From Maribacter sp. (GTDB lineage: Bacteria; Bacteroidota; Bacteroidia; Flavobacteriales; Flavobacteriaceae), in NCBI GenBank assembly GCA_003232155.1, contig QILY01000046.1, positions 1-25,945 on the forward strand: a stretch of DNA of 25,945 nt, read 5' to 3'. Shown piece after piece: positions 8,738 to 16,967 of this stretch (position 1 is the first letter of the stretch; each line of letters opens with the position of its first letter). Under the pieces are notes generated by a model. It ran no database searches. It had not been told where the DNA came from and saw nothing but the letters and a program-made list of their open reading frames with translations. The translations under genes and the position numbers were made by a program.

Positions 8738-8752
8738 ACACCTAAAAGGTGT
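8738..8752. promoter_or_regulatory. Second operator-like inverted repeat with the same ACCT/AGGT core
   Basis: ACACCT-AAA-AGGTGT, perfect 6-bp arms with a 3-nt loop, centred 32 bp from the first palindrome, about three helical turns. It lies in the divergent region between the RES operon and the ClC gene. Confidence 0.4.
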
Positions 8753-8855
8753 TGTTCGAAATTTTATGTAAAATTACGGAATTCTATAGATTCAAAATCA
8801 TAAAACTGCTATAACACGGGATTTTTTAATACTTTTAAGCAAGCAAACCTTCTAA

Positions 8856-10640
8856 ATGCCGACCCGAACACAAAAGTTATTTACCAAATTCTTAAAATGG
8901 CGATATAAAAATATCTCCAATAAAACCTTTACACATATTCTGGCTGTCGCGGTAGGTTTATTGGCTGGTTTAGCATCGGTTGTACTTAAAAACCTTACGT
9001 ACTTCATTCAATCTTCATTAGAAAACGGTATTGTTTTTTATAGCAATCAACTATATTTTATACTTCCTATCATTGGGCTGACCTTAGTATTTCTATATGT
9101 GAAATTTGTTCATAAAAAGAAATTGGAGCATGCTATTTCATCTATCCTATTTTCTTTGTCAAAAAAGAAAGGGATTATCGATTTGAAAAATATATATACT
9201 CCTTTAATTACTGCTCCCCTCACGGTTGGTTTTGGTGGTTCTGTAGGACTACTAGGTCCGGCTGTTGCTTCAGGTTCGGCAATAAGTTCAAATTTGGGAA
9301 GACTTTTTCATGTCAATTCAAAAACCCGTTCCTTATTAATTGCTTGTGCCTCAGCTGGTGCCATATCGTCAATATTTCAATCGCCGATTGCAGCGATTAT
9401 TTTTGCCGTAGAAGTATTTAGTATTGATTTTACAATGCTCTCTATGCTTCCGCTTTTGCTGGCCTCGATTTCAGGAGTGCTTACCTCTTATTTCTTTTTG
9501 GGCAATGAAGTTCTTTTTGATTTTTCGTTATCAGATCCTTTTGAAATCAAAGACACCTTATTTTATATACTACTGGGTGTAGGTACTGCTTTTGCATCCA
9601 TCTATTTTACAAAAATGTATTTCGGAATTTTAAAACTGTTCAAACCTTTAAAGAGCCCGAAGTACCGTTTATTGGTTGGCGGACTTGCCATAGGCATTAT
9701 GCTCTATTTCATTCCTCCTTTATATGGTGAGGGTTTTGGTTTTATCAATAATCTTTTAGAAGGTAATCATATTGCTGCTTTAGGTACAACTCCTTTCGAC
9801 GCTTATATGGATAATATTTGGGTCGTAATCGCACTTTTGTTTGGTCTTACTGTTTTTAAGGCCATTGCCATGACCACAACTTTTGCAGCTGGTGGTTCAG
9901 GTGGAATTTTCATTCCCACTATGGTTATGGGCAGTGCCCTTGGTAATGTAGTAGCTAAAGTTATTAATAATCTAGGTTTAGGATTCGCCGTATCTGAAAG
10001 TAATTTTACCTTAATTGGTATGGCGGGGCTCATTGCCGGAGTACTTCACGCCCCTTTGACCGCTATCTTCTTAATTGCAGAAATCACCGGCGGTTATGAG
10101 CTTTTTGTGCCTTTAATGATTACGGCGGCCATATCGTATTTGATTACAAAAAATGCCATAGACCACACCATCTATACACGTGAGCTTGCAGAACAAGGTG
10201 CTCTGTTGACTCATGATAAAGATGAAAGTGTGCTAACCCTTATGCAACTTGAAGATGTGATAGAGCAGAATTTTAAAACGGTACACCCCACTATGTTCTT
10301 AGGAGATATGTTACATAAATCCGTTTCAAAATCTACCCGAAATATTTTTCCTGTAATTGATGAAGAGGAAGCCTTGGTCGGTATTGTTCTGTTAGATGAT
10401 ATTCGTGAATTTATGTTCGAAACATCACTATACCAAACCACCACCGTTTCAGATTTTATGCACTCAGCACCTGCTTATATTTTTTATGAGACCGATAACA
10501 TGCAAAAAGTAATGCAAAAATTTCAAGACAGTGGCGCATGGAACCTTCCGGTAATCAAAAACGGAAAGTATCATGGTTTCGTCTCTAAATCAAAACTACT
10601 TACAGCCTATCGAAGGGAATTGATTAATTTTACGAAATAA
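8856..10640 (+). CDS. ClC-family chloride channel with C-terminal CBS pair
   Basis: 594 residues. Residues about 20-440 form the multi-helix ClC membrane core; 450-590 carry two CBS domains (TRNIFPVIDEEEALVGIVLLDD and WNLPVIKNGKYHGFVSKSKL) that usually bind adenine nucleotides. The selectivity motif GGSVGLLGP lies at about 127-135, with Leu133 where GxEGP has the gating glutamate. The second filter motif GGSGGIFIP is present near 347-355. The segment FAVEVFSIDF aligns with E. coli FIIEEMRPQF and has Val at the internal proton-glutamate position. Both features argue for a passive channel rather than an H+/Cl- exchanger, as inference. Transcribed alone; a near-consensus TACTTTTA lies at 8830-8837. 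Confidence 0.93.
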   Translation: MPTRTQKLFTKFLKWRYKNISNKTFTHILAVAVGLLAGLASVVLKNLTYFIQSSLENGIVFYSNQLYFILPIIGLTLVFLYVKFVHKKKLEHAISSILFSLSKKKGIIDLKNIYTPLITAPLTVGFGGSVGLLGPAVASGSAISSNLGRLFHVNSKTRSLLIACASAGAISSIFQSPIAAIIFAVEVFSIDFTMLSMLPLLLASISGVLTSYFFLGNEVLFDFSLSDPFEIKDTLFYILLGVGTAFASIYFTKMYFGILKLFKPLKSPKYRLLVGGLAIGIMLYFIPPLYGEGFGFINNLLEGNHIAALGTTPFDAYMDNIWVVIALLFGLTVFKAIAMTTTFAAGGSGGIFIPTMVMGSALGNVVAKVINNLGLGFAVSESNFTLIGMAGLIAGVLHAPLTAIFLIAEITGGYELFVPLMITAAISYLITKNAIDHTIYTRELAEQGALLTHDKDESVLTLMQLEDVIEQNFKTVHPTMFLGDMLHKSVSKSTRNIFPVIDEEEALVGIVLLDDIREFMFETSLYQTTTVSDFMHSAPAYIFYETDNMQKVMQKFQDSGAWNLPVIKNGKYHGFVSKSKLLTAYRRELINFTK

Positions 10641-10650
10641 TATATAAAAT

Positions 10651-10675
10651 GTCAACCTGAGCGCAGTTGGAGGGA
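10651..10675. repeat. Short intergenic repeat-like sequence with CAAC/GTTG arms
   Basis: GTCAACCTGAGCGCAGTTGG, followed by AGGGA, lies just after the ClC stop. It resembles the CCTGAGCGCAGTCGAAGG-type intergenic sequences I recall from many Bacteroidota genomes. CAAC and GTTG can pair. Only one copy lies in this window, so the repeat status rests on recall. Confidence 0.3.
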
Positions 10676-10714
10676 TACAACACTATAAAATTCAATTGAC
10701 AGAAAATAAGCTCA

Positions 10715-10960
10715 ATGAAATACATTATCATTCTTGTCGTCATCGCAGCTGTAACCGCTATTAGCTATGGTTTTTCTTTAGAGGATACAGAAGAGAAATT
10801 GGCAGATAAATATATAGGAGGTGGCACTTTAAGTCTGTTCCTCATTGCCATGCCTTTATTTCTCTATAAAGAGAGTAAAGGCAAAAAGATGAATGATTAT
10901 ATGTTGACCGAAGAAAATGTTAGAAAGATGCAAGGCAAACCGCCGAAAAAAAAAGGGTAA
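10715..10960 (+). CDS. Small membrane protein of unknown function
   Basis: 81 residues. An N-terminal hydrophobic helix (residues about 2-20) may be a membrane anchor or an uncleaved signal, and a second (about 36-52, GGGTLSLFLIAMPLFLY) follows a short acidic loop. The C-terminal tail is polar and very basic at the end (KPPKKKG), probably cytoplasmic. It lies 74 nt after the ClC gene on the same strand and could be co-transcribed with it. I do not recognise the family. Composition, the two clean helices and a good ATG make it a credible gene. Confidence 0.65.
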   Translation: MKYIIILVVIAAVTAISYGFSLEDTEEKLADKYIGGGTLSLFLIAMPLFLYKESKGKKMNDYMLTEENVRKMQGKPPKKKG

Positions 10961-10983
10961 TCTTCGTTCCTTCCTCCTCGTTA

Positions 10984-11045
10984 TTCGTTGTTCGTTGTTC
11001 GTTGTTCGTTGTTCGCGTTGTTCGTTGTTCGTTGTTCGTTGTTCG
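10984..11045. repeat. Heptanucleotide microsatellite (TTCGTTG)n
   Basis: Four perfect TTCGTTG units (10984-11011), one 9-nt variant with an extra CG (11012-11020), three more perfect units (11021-11041) and a partial TTCG. It lies between the small membrane protein and the convergent tadA, outside both genes. Open frames across it are artefacts of the 7-nt period. Confidence 0.9.
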
Positions 11046-11058
11046 AAAAAAACACTTT

Positions 11059-11508
11059 TCAATTTAAATTCCGTTTTTGTACAAAGAATTTTTTTAATAA
11101 ATCAGAAGCTTCGTTTTCCAAAACCCCTCCAGTTATAGTAGTCTTAGGGTGTAATTTTGTACCCATAGCACCACAACCTCGTTCAAGGTCTTTTGCTGCG
11201 TATACTATTTTAGAAATTTGGCTCCAATATAAAGCCCCAGCACACATTTGACAGGGTTCAAGAGTCACATAAAGTGTGCAATTTTTTAAATATTTACCCC
11301 CTAAAAAATTAGCAGCTGCGGTAATGGCCTGCATTTCGGCATGGGCCGTGACATCATTCAATTGCTCGGTAAGATTATGGGTTCTGGCAATGATTCTATC
11401 TTGTATAACAATTATAGCCCCAACTGGCACCTCTCCTTTTTTGAAAGCCTCTTCTGCTTCTTGTAAAGCCCTTTTCATGAAGTAAGTGTCATCGTAGGGT
11501 TCGATCAT
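11059..11508 (-). CDS. tadA: tRNA-specific adenosine-34 deaminase
   Basis: 149 residues, close to the usual 150-170. The cytidine/deoxycytidylate deaminase fold carries the zinc motifs HAE at 56-58 (His ligand, catalytic Glu58) and PCQMC at 85-89 (Cys86 and Cys89 ligands). TadA converts A34 to inosine in tRNA-Arg(ACG), an essential wobble modification. FKKGEVPVGAIIV at 22-34 and TAHAEMQAI are typical of TadA rather than guanine deaminase. The gene is transcribed alone, divergent from dxs over about 100 bp and convergent with the small membrane protein. The ATG at 11508 is the natural start; TATTTTTG lies 5 nt upstream of it on the minus strand. Confidence 0.93.
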   Translation of the reverse strand: MIEPYDDTYFMKRALQEAEEAFKKGEVPVGAIIVIQDRIIARTHNLTEQLNDVTAHAEMQAITAAANFLGGKYLKNCTLYVTLEPCQMCAGALYWSQISKIVYAAKDLERGCGAMGTKLHPKTTITGGVLENEASDLLKKFFVQKRNLN

Positions 11509-11587
11509 AAATCCAAAAATACAACTTTAGAGTATTAACCTGTGAATAATGCGGGCTAAACAAAGGTAGTATAGAATGAAAATACTG

Positions 11588-11595
11588 TACTTTTG
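11588..11595 (+). promoter_or_regulatory. Possible dxs -7 element (TACTTTTG)
   Basis: Exact match to TAnnTTTG, ending 9 nt before the chosen dxs ATG. Transcription would start only a few bases upstream of the ATG, implying a nearly leaderless mRNA. No clear -33 TTG is seen. Confidence 0.35.
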
Positions 11596-11604
11596 TTAGC
11601 TGAA

Positions 11605-13371
11605 ATGAGGCTATTGGATACTATAAAATTTCCGTCAGACCTTCGCTTGTTAAACCTAGGCGAACTATCTCAACTCGCCCACGAATTACGCGATTTTATT
11701 ATTGATATTGTTGCTGCCAAAGAAGGACATTTAGGTGCAAGTTTAGGTGTAATTGAACTCACGATTGCCCTACATTATATTTTTGATACTCCAAATGATA
11801 AACTCATTTGGGATGTAGGTCATCAAGCCTACGGTCATAAAATACTAACTGGCCGGAAAAATATATTTGGCTCCAATCGCCAATTGGGTGGCATCAGTGG
11901 TTTTCCTAATAAGAGTGAAAGTGTTTATGATGATTTTGGCACAGGGCATAGTTCCACATCTATTTCTGCTATTTTGGGTATGGCAATCGCTTCAAAACTA
12001 AAAGGAGATGACAAAAAACAACATATTGCAGTTATTGGCGATGCATCTATAGCTAGCGGAATGGCGTTCGAAGGGCTAAATCATATGGGGGTCACCGATG
12101 CCAATGTACTCATTGTACTCAATGATAATGCTATCGGAATTGACCCTAGTGTAGGCGCCCTTAAAAAATATTTGACCAACGTGAAAAAAGGAACGGCCAA
12201 AGATGAAAATATATTTGAATGCCTAAATTTTGATTACACAGGTCCTATTGATGGGCATGACATCAATGCTTTACTTACAGAATTAGAACGATTAAAATCA
12301 GTTTCTGGACCAAAGTTTTTACATATAATTACCACAAAAGGCAAAGGATTACGGCAAGCAGAAGAAAACCAAGTAACCTATCATGCGCCGGGAAAATTTG
12401 ATAAAATTACAGGTGACTTAGTTAAAAAGTCGACTGAAAGGCAGCCGCCTAAATATCAAGATGTTTTTGGACATACTTTGGTTGAATTAGCCAAGAAAAA
12501 CACAAACATTGTGGGCATTACGCCTGCCATGCCTACAGGTAGCTCATTAAAATTCATGATGGAAGAAATTCCTGACAGGGCTTTTGACGTTGGTATTGCC
12601 GAGCAACATGCCGTTACTATGGCCGCCGGTATGGCAGCGGAAGGATTGGTTCCTTTTTGTAATATTTACTCTACTTTTTTACAACGCGCTTATGATCAGG
12701 TGATTCATGATGTGGCCTTGCAAAATCTTCCTGTAATTTTTTGTTTAGATCGTGCAGGACTAGTGGGTCAAGATGGGGCGACTCATCATGGGGTTTATGA
12801 TATTGCCTATTTACGTTGTATTCCGAATCTCATTATTTTTGCTCCTATAAATGAGATTGAGCTCCGGAATATAATGTACACGGCGCAATTGGGACTAGAA
12901 CATCCTATTGCAATACGATACCCTAGGGGCAGGGGGGTTCTTGAAAATTGGAAAACTCCTTTTGAAAAAATTCCAATAGGAATATCCGAAGAACTAAAAA
13001 AAGGCACAAAAATTGCTGTTCTTTCTATAGGGCATATAGGAAATATGGTTTCTGAATTACTTCAAGAAATGGGCAATCTGAAAGAAATAGGGCATTATAA
13101 TATGCGTTTTATCAAGCCATTGGACACTCGCCAACTTGAAAAAATATTTTCTGCATATGACCATATCGTCACTATAGAAGATGCTTGTAAAATAGGTGGT
13201 TTTGGCAGTGCCGTTCTTGAGTATGCAAATTTTCATAGGCATCTCAACACTATACAGATATTTGGCATTGAAGATGCTTTTATTGAACACGGTACTGTTG
13301 ATGAACTGCACAAAATAGCCCAAATTGACATTTCATCATTAAAAAAACATATAACCTCTCATATTCATTAA
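11605..13371 (+). CDS. dxs: 1-deoxy-D-xylulose-5-phosphate synthase
   Basis: 588 residues from ATG 11605; an in-frame TTG at 11593 adds only four residues and falls inside a likely -7 element. Dxs condenses pyruvate and glyceraldehyde-3-phosphate using thiamine diphosphate, the entry step of the MEP isoprenoid pathway. Visible motifs: WDVGHQAYGHK with the substrate-binding His, GHSSTSISAILGMA, the ThDP/Mg site GDASIASGMAFEGLNH through NDN, and the catalytic Glu in DVGIAEQHAVTMAAGMA, then the C-terminal transketolase domain ending in IEDAF and EHG. The length suits the flavobacterial form, shorter than the roughly 620 of E. coli. The DUF3078 gene follows by 7 nt, so the two probably form one transcript. 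Confidence 0.96.
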   Translation: MRLLDTIKFPSDLRLLNLGELSQLAHELRDFIIDIVAAKEGHLGASLGVIELTIALHYIFDTPNDKLIWDVGHQAYGHKILTGRKNIFGSNRQLGGISGFPNKSESVYDDFGTGHSSTSISAILGMAIASKLKGDDKKQHIAVIGDASIASGMAFEGLNHMGVTDANVLIVLNDNAIGIDPSVGALKKYLTNVKKGTAKDENIFECLNFDYTGPIDGHDINALLTELERLKSVSGPKFLHIITTKGKGLRQAEENQVTYHAPGKFDKITGDLVKKSTERQPPKYQDVFGHTLVELAKKNTNIVGITPAMPTGSSLKFMMEEIPDRAFDVGIAEQHAVTMAAGMAAEGLVPFCNIYSTFLQRAYDQVIHDVALQNLPVIFCLDRAGLVGQDGATHHGVYDIAYLRCIPNLIIFAPINEIELRNIMYTAQLGLEHPIAIRYPRGRGVLENWKTPFEKIPIGISEELKKGTKIAVLSIGHIGNMVSELLQEMGNLKEIGHYNMRFIKPLDTRQLEKIFSAYDHIVTIEDACKIGGFGSAVLEYANFHRHLNTIQIFGIEDAFIEHGTVDELHKIAQIDISSLKKHITSHIH

Positions 13372-13378
13372 AGTAAAT

Positions 13379-14476
13379 ATGTTTAGAACGCTTACTCTTT
13401 TTTGTATTTTGATCATGGTACATACAATTACCATGGCACAAGATTCTATTCCCACACCCTCACAGACTGATTCTATTCAGATAGATACCATTGTCATACG
13501 GATGCCTTTGGTCAAGATCCAGCAAATACCACGAAGTGTGAACTTAACATATCCGGCAGTTTCTTTTAGACGCACCAAAATTTTAGATAAAAAATTCAAG
13601 CGGTTTCGGGTGCCTTCATTTTGGGAAAAAGTAAATAAAATTACAGTAAATCTAAACGAGGTAGCCTTTGTAAATTGGAATGCCGGTGGTAATAATTCCG
13701 TTTCTGCCATAGGTGATGCCCGTTTTGTTCGCAACTATAAATTCAGTTATGTTCAATGGGATAATGAACTGCAAATACGATATGGCATCAATGCCCAAGA
13801 AGGGCGAAAACTCAGAAAAAGTGATGATGCCATTCGCTTTAGCTCAACTTTTGGATATCGAAGAGATACTATAACCAATTGGTATTACTCAGTAAAGGTG
13901 AATTTCAATACTCAATTTTCAAATGGTTTCAAGTATCCAGACAGAGAAACGCCCATTTCAAGTTTTATGTCGCCAGGATATACTTTTTTAGGAGTAGGTA
14001 CTTCTTACATTTCCATAAACCAGAAGTTCAATCTATACATATCTCCTGTTACTCAAAAAGCAACTTTTGTATTGGATCAGAATCTTGCAAATAGAGGTGC
14101 TTTCGGTGTTCAAAAAGCTATATTGGATGCTGATGGTAATGTAGTACAGGAAGGAAAAAATGTATTATTGGAGTTTGGATTTTTAGTTACCAACAATTGG
14201 GAAACTCAGGTCACTAAAAATATTGGTATGCGTCATAGGTTGAGTTTATACAGTGATTATTTGACCAGTTTTGGCAATATTGATATTGATTGGGAGCTCA
14301 ATTTTAATCTCGTCGTAAATAAATATATAAATGCCAATATAGGTACCCATATCATATATGATGATGATATTTTATTCGATGAGGTAAAAGCTGTCGATGG
14401 TACTATTACCGATCCAGGAAAAACGCGAATACAGTTCAAACAGCTTTTGGGTGTGGGACTTGCTTATAATTTTTAA
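13379..14476 (+). CDS. DUF3078 outer-membrane beta-barrel protein
   Basis: 365 residues with a signal peptide (hydrophobic to about residue 18, ending ITMAQ). The blocks NLNEVAFVNWNAGGNNSVSA, AQEGRKLRKSDDA, NWYYSVKVNFNTQFSNGFKY and FNLYISPVTQKATFVLDQ are characteristic of DUF3078, a Bacteroidota-specific family. Alternating amphipathic strands and the terminal ...VGLAYNF indicate an outer-membrane barrel. It starts 7 nt after dxs, a likely operon, although no functional link to isoprenoid synthesis is evident. The biological role of DUF3078 is unknown to me. Confidence 0.88.
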   Translation: MFRTLTLFCILIMVHTITMAQDSIPTPSQTDSIQIDTIVIRMPLVKIQQIPRSVNLTYPAVSFRRTKILDKKFKRFRVPSFWEKVNKITVNLNEVAFVNWNAGGNNSVSAIGDARFVRNYKFSYVQWDNELQIRYGINAQEGRKLRKSDDAIRFSSTFGYRRDTITNWYYSVKVNFNTQFSNGFKYPDRETPISSFMSPGYTFLGVGTSYISINQKFNLYISPVTQKATFVLDQNLANRGAFGVQKAILDADGNVVQEGKNVLLEFGFLVTNNWETQVTKNIGMRHRLSLYSDYLTSFGNIDIDWELNFNLVVNKYINANIGTHIIYDDDILFDEVKAVDGTITDPGKTRIQFKQLLGVGLAYNF

Positions 14477-14497
14477 AAAAGAGCAAGTTTACTGCTC
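14475..14497 (-). terminator. Rho-independent terminator of dgt
   Basis: On the minus strand GAGCA-GTAAACT-TGCTC forms a 5-bp stem with a 7-nt loop and runs straight into TTTTTT. It lies 28 nt beyond the dgt stop. On the plus strand no T-tract follows, so it serves the minus strand. Confidence 0.6.
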
Positions 14498-14524
14498 ACT
14501 GAAAACCAACAATTGACAAGCCAT

Positions 14525-15868
14525 CTAAAGTTGTTTTCCCATAATCTTATTATGCATATGTACGGCGGCACTATCTGACAAGCTTGCCACATAGCCACAA
14601 GTGTTTAATAGAATTTGATATAATGAGAGGGCTGTACGCTGGTAGAATAGAGGTAAAGTGCGCAGTATTAAATCCCCATAATTAGATGTATTGCCTTCTT
14701 TTTTACGAACCAATGCCGTAATATATACATCTAATATATCAGAGATGATTTTATATCCTGCAATTTCTTTTTCGATAACTTCTTGCGACTTATAAATTTT
14801 TTCAACGCTCAACGAAATAATATCGGTGATTTGAGCAGCGTATTTGCTTTTATCCATAAGGGAAACCTCAAAAGTTCCAGCTAATATGGCTTCTTCATTA
14901 GCTTCAAAAACGTCAATAGCATCCGTAATCAAAGTATTTATGGACAAGGCCCGCAGATAGCTCAAACGAGCTTCTTTGTATTTAAGTGAGTTATACTTTT
15001 TAGTATTAATACTATCTTTCACCAATTTTATAAGGTATTCTAAAGCATAATCTTCAGAAATTAAGCCTAGATTAATTCCGTCTTCAAAATCAATGATAGT
15101 ATAGCAAATATCATCGGCAGCTTCAACCAAATACGTTAAGGGGTGTCTTGAAAAACTAATATCACTGCCATCACGGGTTTGTGCTAATCCTAATTCTTTC
15201 GCAATTTCTTGAAAACTATCTTTTTCTGATTGAAAAAAACCGAACTTTTTATCAGCTATGTGCTTTGTAGGTTTTTTTGGCAATGATTCTTTCGGGTATT
15301 TCATAAACGCTCCTAGAGTAGCATAACTCAACCTTAATCCACCATCAACACCTTCTCTAGTTTCGGTCAATAGCCGAAATCCATTTGCATTTCCTTCGAA
15401 ATCAATAATATCTTGAAACTCTTTTTCAGAGAGCTGAGATTTATAGTGCTGTCCATTTCCGTTTTTAAAATATTCACCTATGGCCTTTTCTCCATTATGC
15501 CCAAAAGGTGGGTTTCCTATATCATGGGCCAAAGCGGCCGCAGCTACTATGGCTCCAAAGTCATTAAATTTATACCCATGCATTTCTTGTAAATGCGGGT
15601 GTTTCTCCAGTATTTTTTTTCCAGCGATACGCCCTAAACTACGCCCTACTACTGACACCTCTAAACTATGCGTTAGGCGAGTATGCACAAAATCGGTCTT
15701 TGATAGCGGTATGACTTGAGTCTTATCTTGTAAACTACGAAAGGCCGATGAAAAAATGATACGATCATAATCTACCTCAAAACCTAAACGGGTTTCATCT
15801 TGCTCTTTTCGTAATCTTTTTGTGGTATCTCCATGGCGTTTTAGCGAGAGAAGTTGTTCCCAGTTCAT
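14525..15868 (-). CDS. dgt: Deoxyguanosinetriphosphate triphosphohydrolase (dNTPase)
   Basis: 447 residues, in the range of bacterial dGTPases. It hydrolyses dGTP (often several dNTPs in non-enterobacterial forms) to the nucleoside and triphosphate. The N-terminal FSSAFRSLQDKTQV block is typical of Dgt. HD-domain metal ligands are visible: His67 in TRLTHSLEV, His115-Asp116 in LAHDIGNPPFGH, and a later Asp in AADDICYTIIDFEDG. HNGEKAI matches the family. Transcribed alone, divergent from the PadR-type gene, with its own terminator. SAMHD1-like dNTPases may also act in phage defence, but nothing in this context points there. Confidence 0.94.
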   Translation of the reverse strand: MNWEQLLSLKRHGDTTKRLRKEQDETRLGFEVDYDRIIFSSAFRSLQDKTQVIPLSKTDFVHTRLTHSLEVSVVGRSLGRIAGKKILEKHPHLQEMHGYKFNDFGAIVAAAALAHDIGNPPFGHNGEKAIGEYFKNGNGQHYKSQLSEKEFQDIIDFEGNANGFRLLTETREGVDGGLRLSYATLGAFMKYPKESLPKKPTKHIADKKFGFFQSEKDSFQEIAKELGLAQTRDGSDISFSRHPLTYLVEAADDICYTIIDFEDGINLGLISEDYALEYLIKLVKDSINTKKYNSLKYKEARLSYLRALSINTLITDAIDVFEANEEAILAGTFEVSLMDKSKYAAQITDIISLSVEKIYKSQEVIEKEIAGYKIISDILDVYITALVRKKEGNTSNYGDLILRTLPLFYQRTALSLYQILLNTCGYVASLSDSAAVHMHNKIMGKQL

Positions 15869-16022
15869 AGTATTCTTTTATCGGGTGCAAGATACTGATT
15901 TTTGAAAGTAGGTGTAAAGAATAGACCAATCAAAAACGCCTTAACATTCAGTTAATATAGTAAGGTTTTAAGTAACATATGTAATCTGTAGCCGTATTTT
16001 AGGACGTGACATTTCTCCAAAA

Positions 16023-16053
16023 TTTTGAAATTTAAAAAATATTCATATCTTTG
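16023..16053 (+). promoter_or_regulatory. Promoter of the PadR-type gene (TTTTG, 18-nt spacer, TATCTTTG)
   Basis: TTTTG at 16023-16027 and TATCTTTG at 16046-16053 match the Bacteroidota -33 and -7 elements with an 18-nt spacer. This is the best promoter in the window. The -7 element ends on the first base of the adjoining palindrome. Confidence 0.65.
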
Positions 16054-16075
16054 TATTATTCAAGTTGAATAATAC
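16053..16075. promoter_or_regulatory. 23-bp palindromic operator over the PadR-type gene's start region
   Basis: GTATTATTCAA and its exact reverse complement flank a single central G, so all 11 bp of each arm match. It begins at the last base of the -7 element and ends 9 nt before the ATG, covering the expected transcription start. This is the position expected of an autorepressor site, and PadR proteins bind such palindromes as dimers. Confidence 0.7.
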
Positions 16076-16084
16076 TGTTTAATT

Positions 16085-16447
16085 ATGACAAAAGGCATAC
16101 TACCTGATCTACTCTCATCTTGGGAGGAAACATACAAAAAGGGACAACTTACTTTGTGGATATTCCTAGCACTAAAGGATGGACAAAAATATGTTGACGA
16201 AATCAAGAAATTTATTGAAAGTAAATCCAAAAACACAATCAATTGTGAGGAACAGAGTCTATATAGAAATTTGCGAAAATATGAACATATTGACGTGGTA
16301 TCATTTGAAAATAAAAAAGGAAATAAAGGACCTGACAGGAAATATTACTTCTTGACCGAAATGGGAACTGAATTACTTGAAAAATTTATAGAAAGGAATA
16401 TAAAACTATTCTTCTCTTCTGAAATAAACAAGCTCTTAAAAAAATAA
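16085..16447 (+). CDS. PadR-type winged-helix transcriptional regulator
   Basis: 120 residues. The pattern is PadR-like: KKGQLTLWIFLALKDGQKYVDEI (residues about 18-40, helices 1-2), the recognition region EEQSLYRNLRKYEHIDVV (55-72), and the wing GPDRKYYFLTEMGTELL (82-98). A C-terminal helix (99-120) would form the dimer interface. Small PadR proteins usually repress themselves and a neighbouring membrane or efflux gene, and here a perfect palindrome lies over the start region and a membrane-protein gene follows 97 nt downstream. The inducer is unknown. The ATG sits 9 nt after the palindrome. Confidence 0.82.
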   Translation: MTKGILPDLLSSWEETYKKGQLTLWIFLALKDGQKYVDEIKKFIESKSKNTINCEEQSLYRNLRKYEHIDVVSFENKKGNKGPDRKYYFLTEMGTELLEKFIERNIKLFFSSEINKLLKK

Positions 16448-16544
16448 TATAGTTATGAAACGAGCATGTTAAAACTTTTATCACTCAAGGGAATGATTAA
16501 TAGTGAACAGCATGTGACCATTGAAAATCAATAAATATAAACAC

Positions 16545-16967
16545 ATGAAAACATTTATAACACCCAACTTATTAAAATTAACTTTAGCAACAATACTGCT
16601 AACAGTTATTTTCCGATTTAGTTTAAGCATTTCAATAACTAATAAATTGATTATTGGAGCAATAATAACAGCAATTGCTTATGCCATTCTAATGTGGTTT
16701 AATGGAAGTTACTTTGGTAGAAAAGAATATGAATATTTACCAATTTACGATATCGGATTTAGATTTCATCTTTCCACGTTTCTTGCTCATAATATAGTGT
16801 CATTATTGTGGTTTACATTTGGTTTAGAATCGCATTACGAGAATATAAAGACAGTTTATATAATCGCTTTAATTTGGTCGGTTTTTCTAATATTACATTT
16901 TGTTTACTACCTTTCTACAAGGACATCATCTATTAAGAATTTAGATAAAGAAGACCTATTTGAATAA
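16545..16967 (+). CDS. Four-helix membrane protein downstream of the PadR-type gene
   Basis: 140 residues from ATG 16545; an upstream in-frame TTG at 16521 would add eight polar residues and is less likely. Four hydrophobic helices are visible at roughly 11-27, 34-52, 74-92 and 104-122, with a polar loop GSYFGRKEYEYLPIYD and an acidic C-terminus (LDKEDLFE). I do not recognise the family. Position and strand suggest control by the PadR-type regulator, analogous to PadR/membrane-protein pairs that respond to envelope stress or antibiotics; that role is inferred. Confidence 0.65.
   Translation: MKTFITPNLLKLTLATILLTVIFRFSLSISITNKLIIGAIITAIAYAILMWFNGSYFGRKEYEYLPIYDIGFRFHLSTFLAHNIVSLLWFTFGLESHYENIKTVYIIALIWSVFLILHFVYYLSTRTSSIKNLDKEDLFE

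Noticed and set aside
10984..11045. Possible CRISPR-like repeat
   Set aside because: Pure 7-nt tandem units without spacers; a microsatellite, not an array.
10856..11251. Several overlapping open frames on both strands
   Set aside because: They run through the 7-nt microsatellite, whose period keeps frames open with a repeating heptapeptide, and into antisense tadA. No protein-like composition outside the repeat.
11593..11604. TTG start extending dxs by four codons
   Set aside because: The TTG overlaps the TACTTTTG element, and ATG 11605 gives the normal family N-terminus.
14525..15868. dgt as an anti-phage dNTPase
   Set aside because: Nothing in its neighbourhood or length separates it from the ordinary housekeeping enzyme.
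16521..16544. TTG start extending the membrane protein by eight codons
   Set aside because: ATG 16545 places the first membrane helix at the usual distance from the N-terminus.
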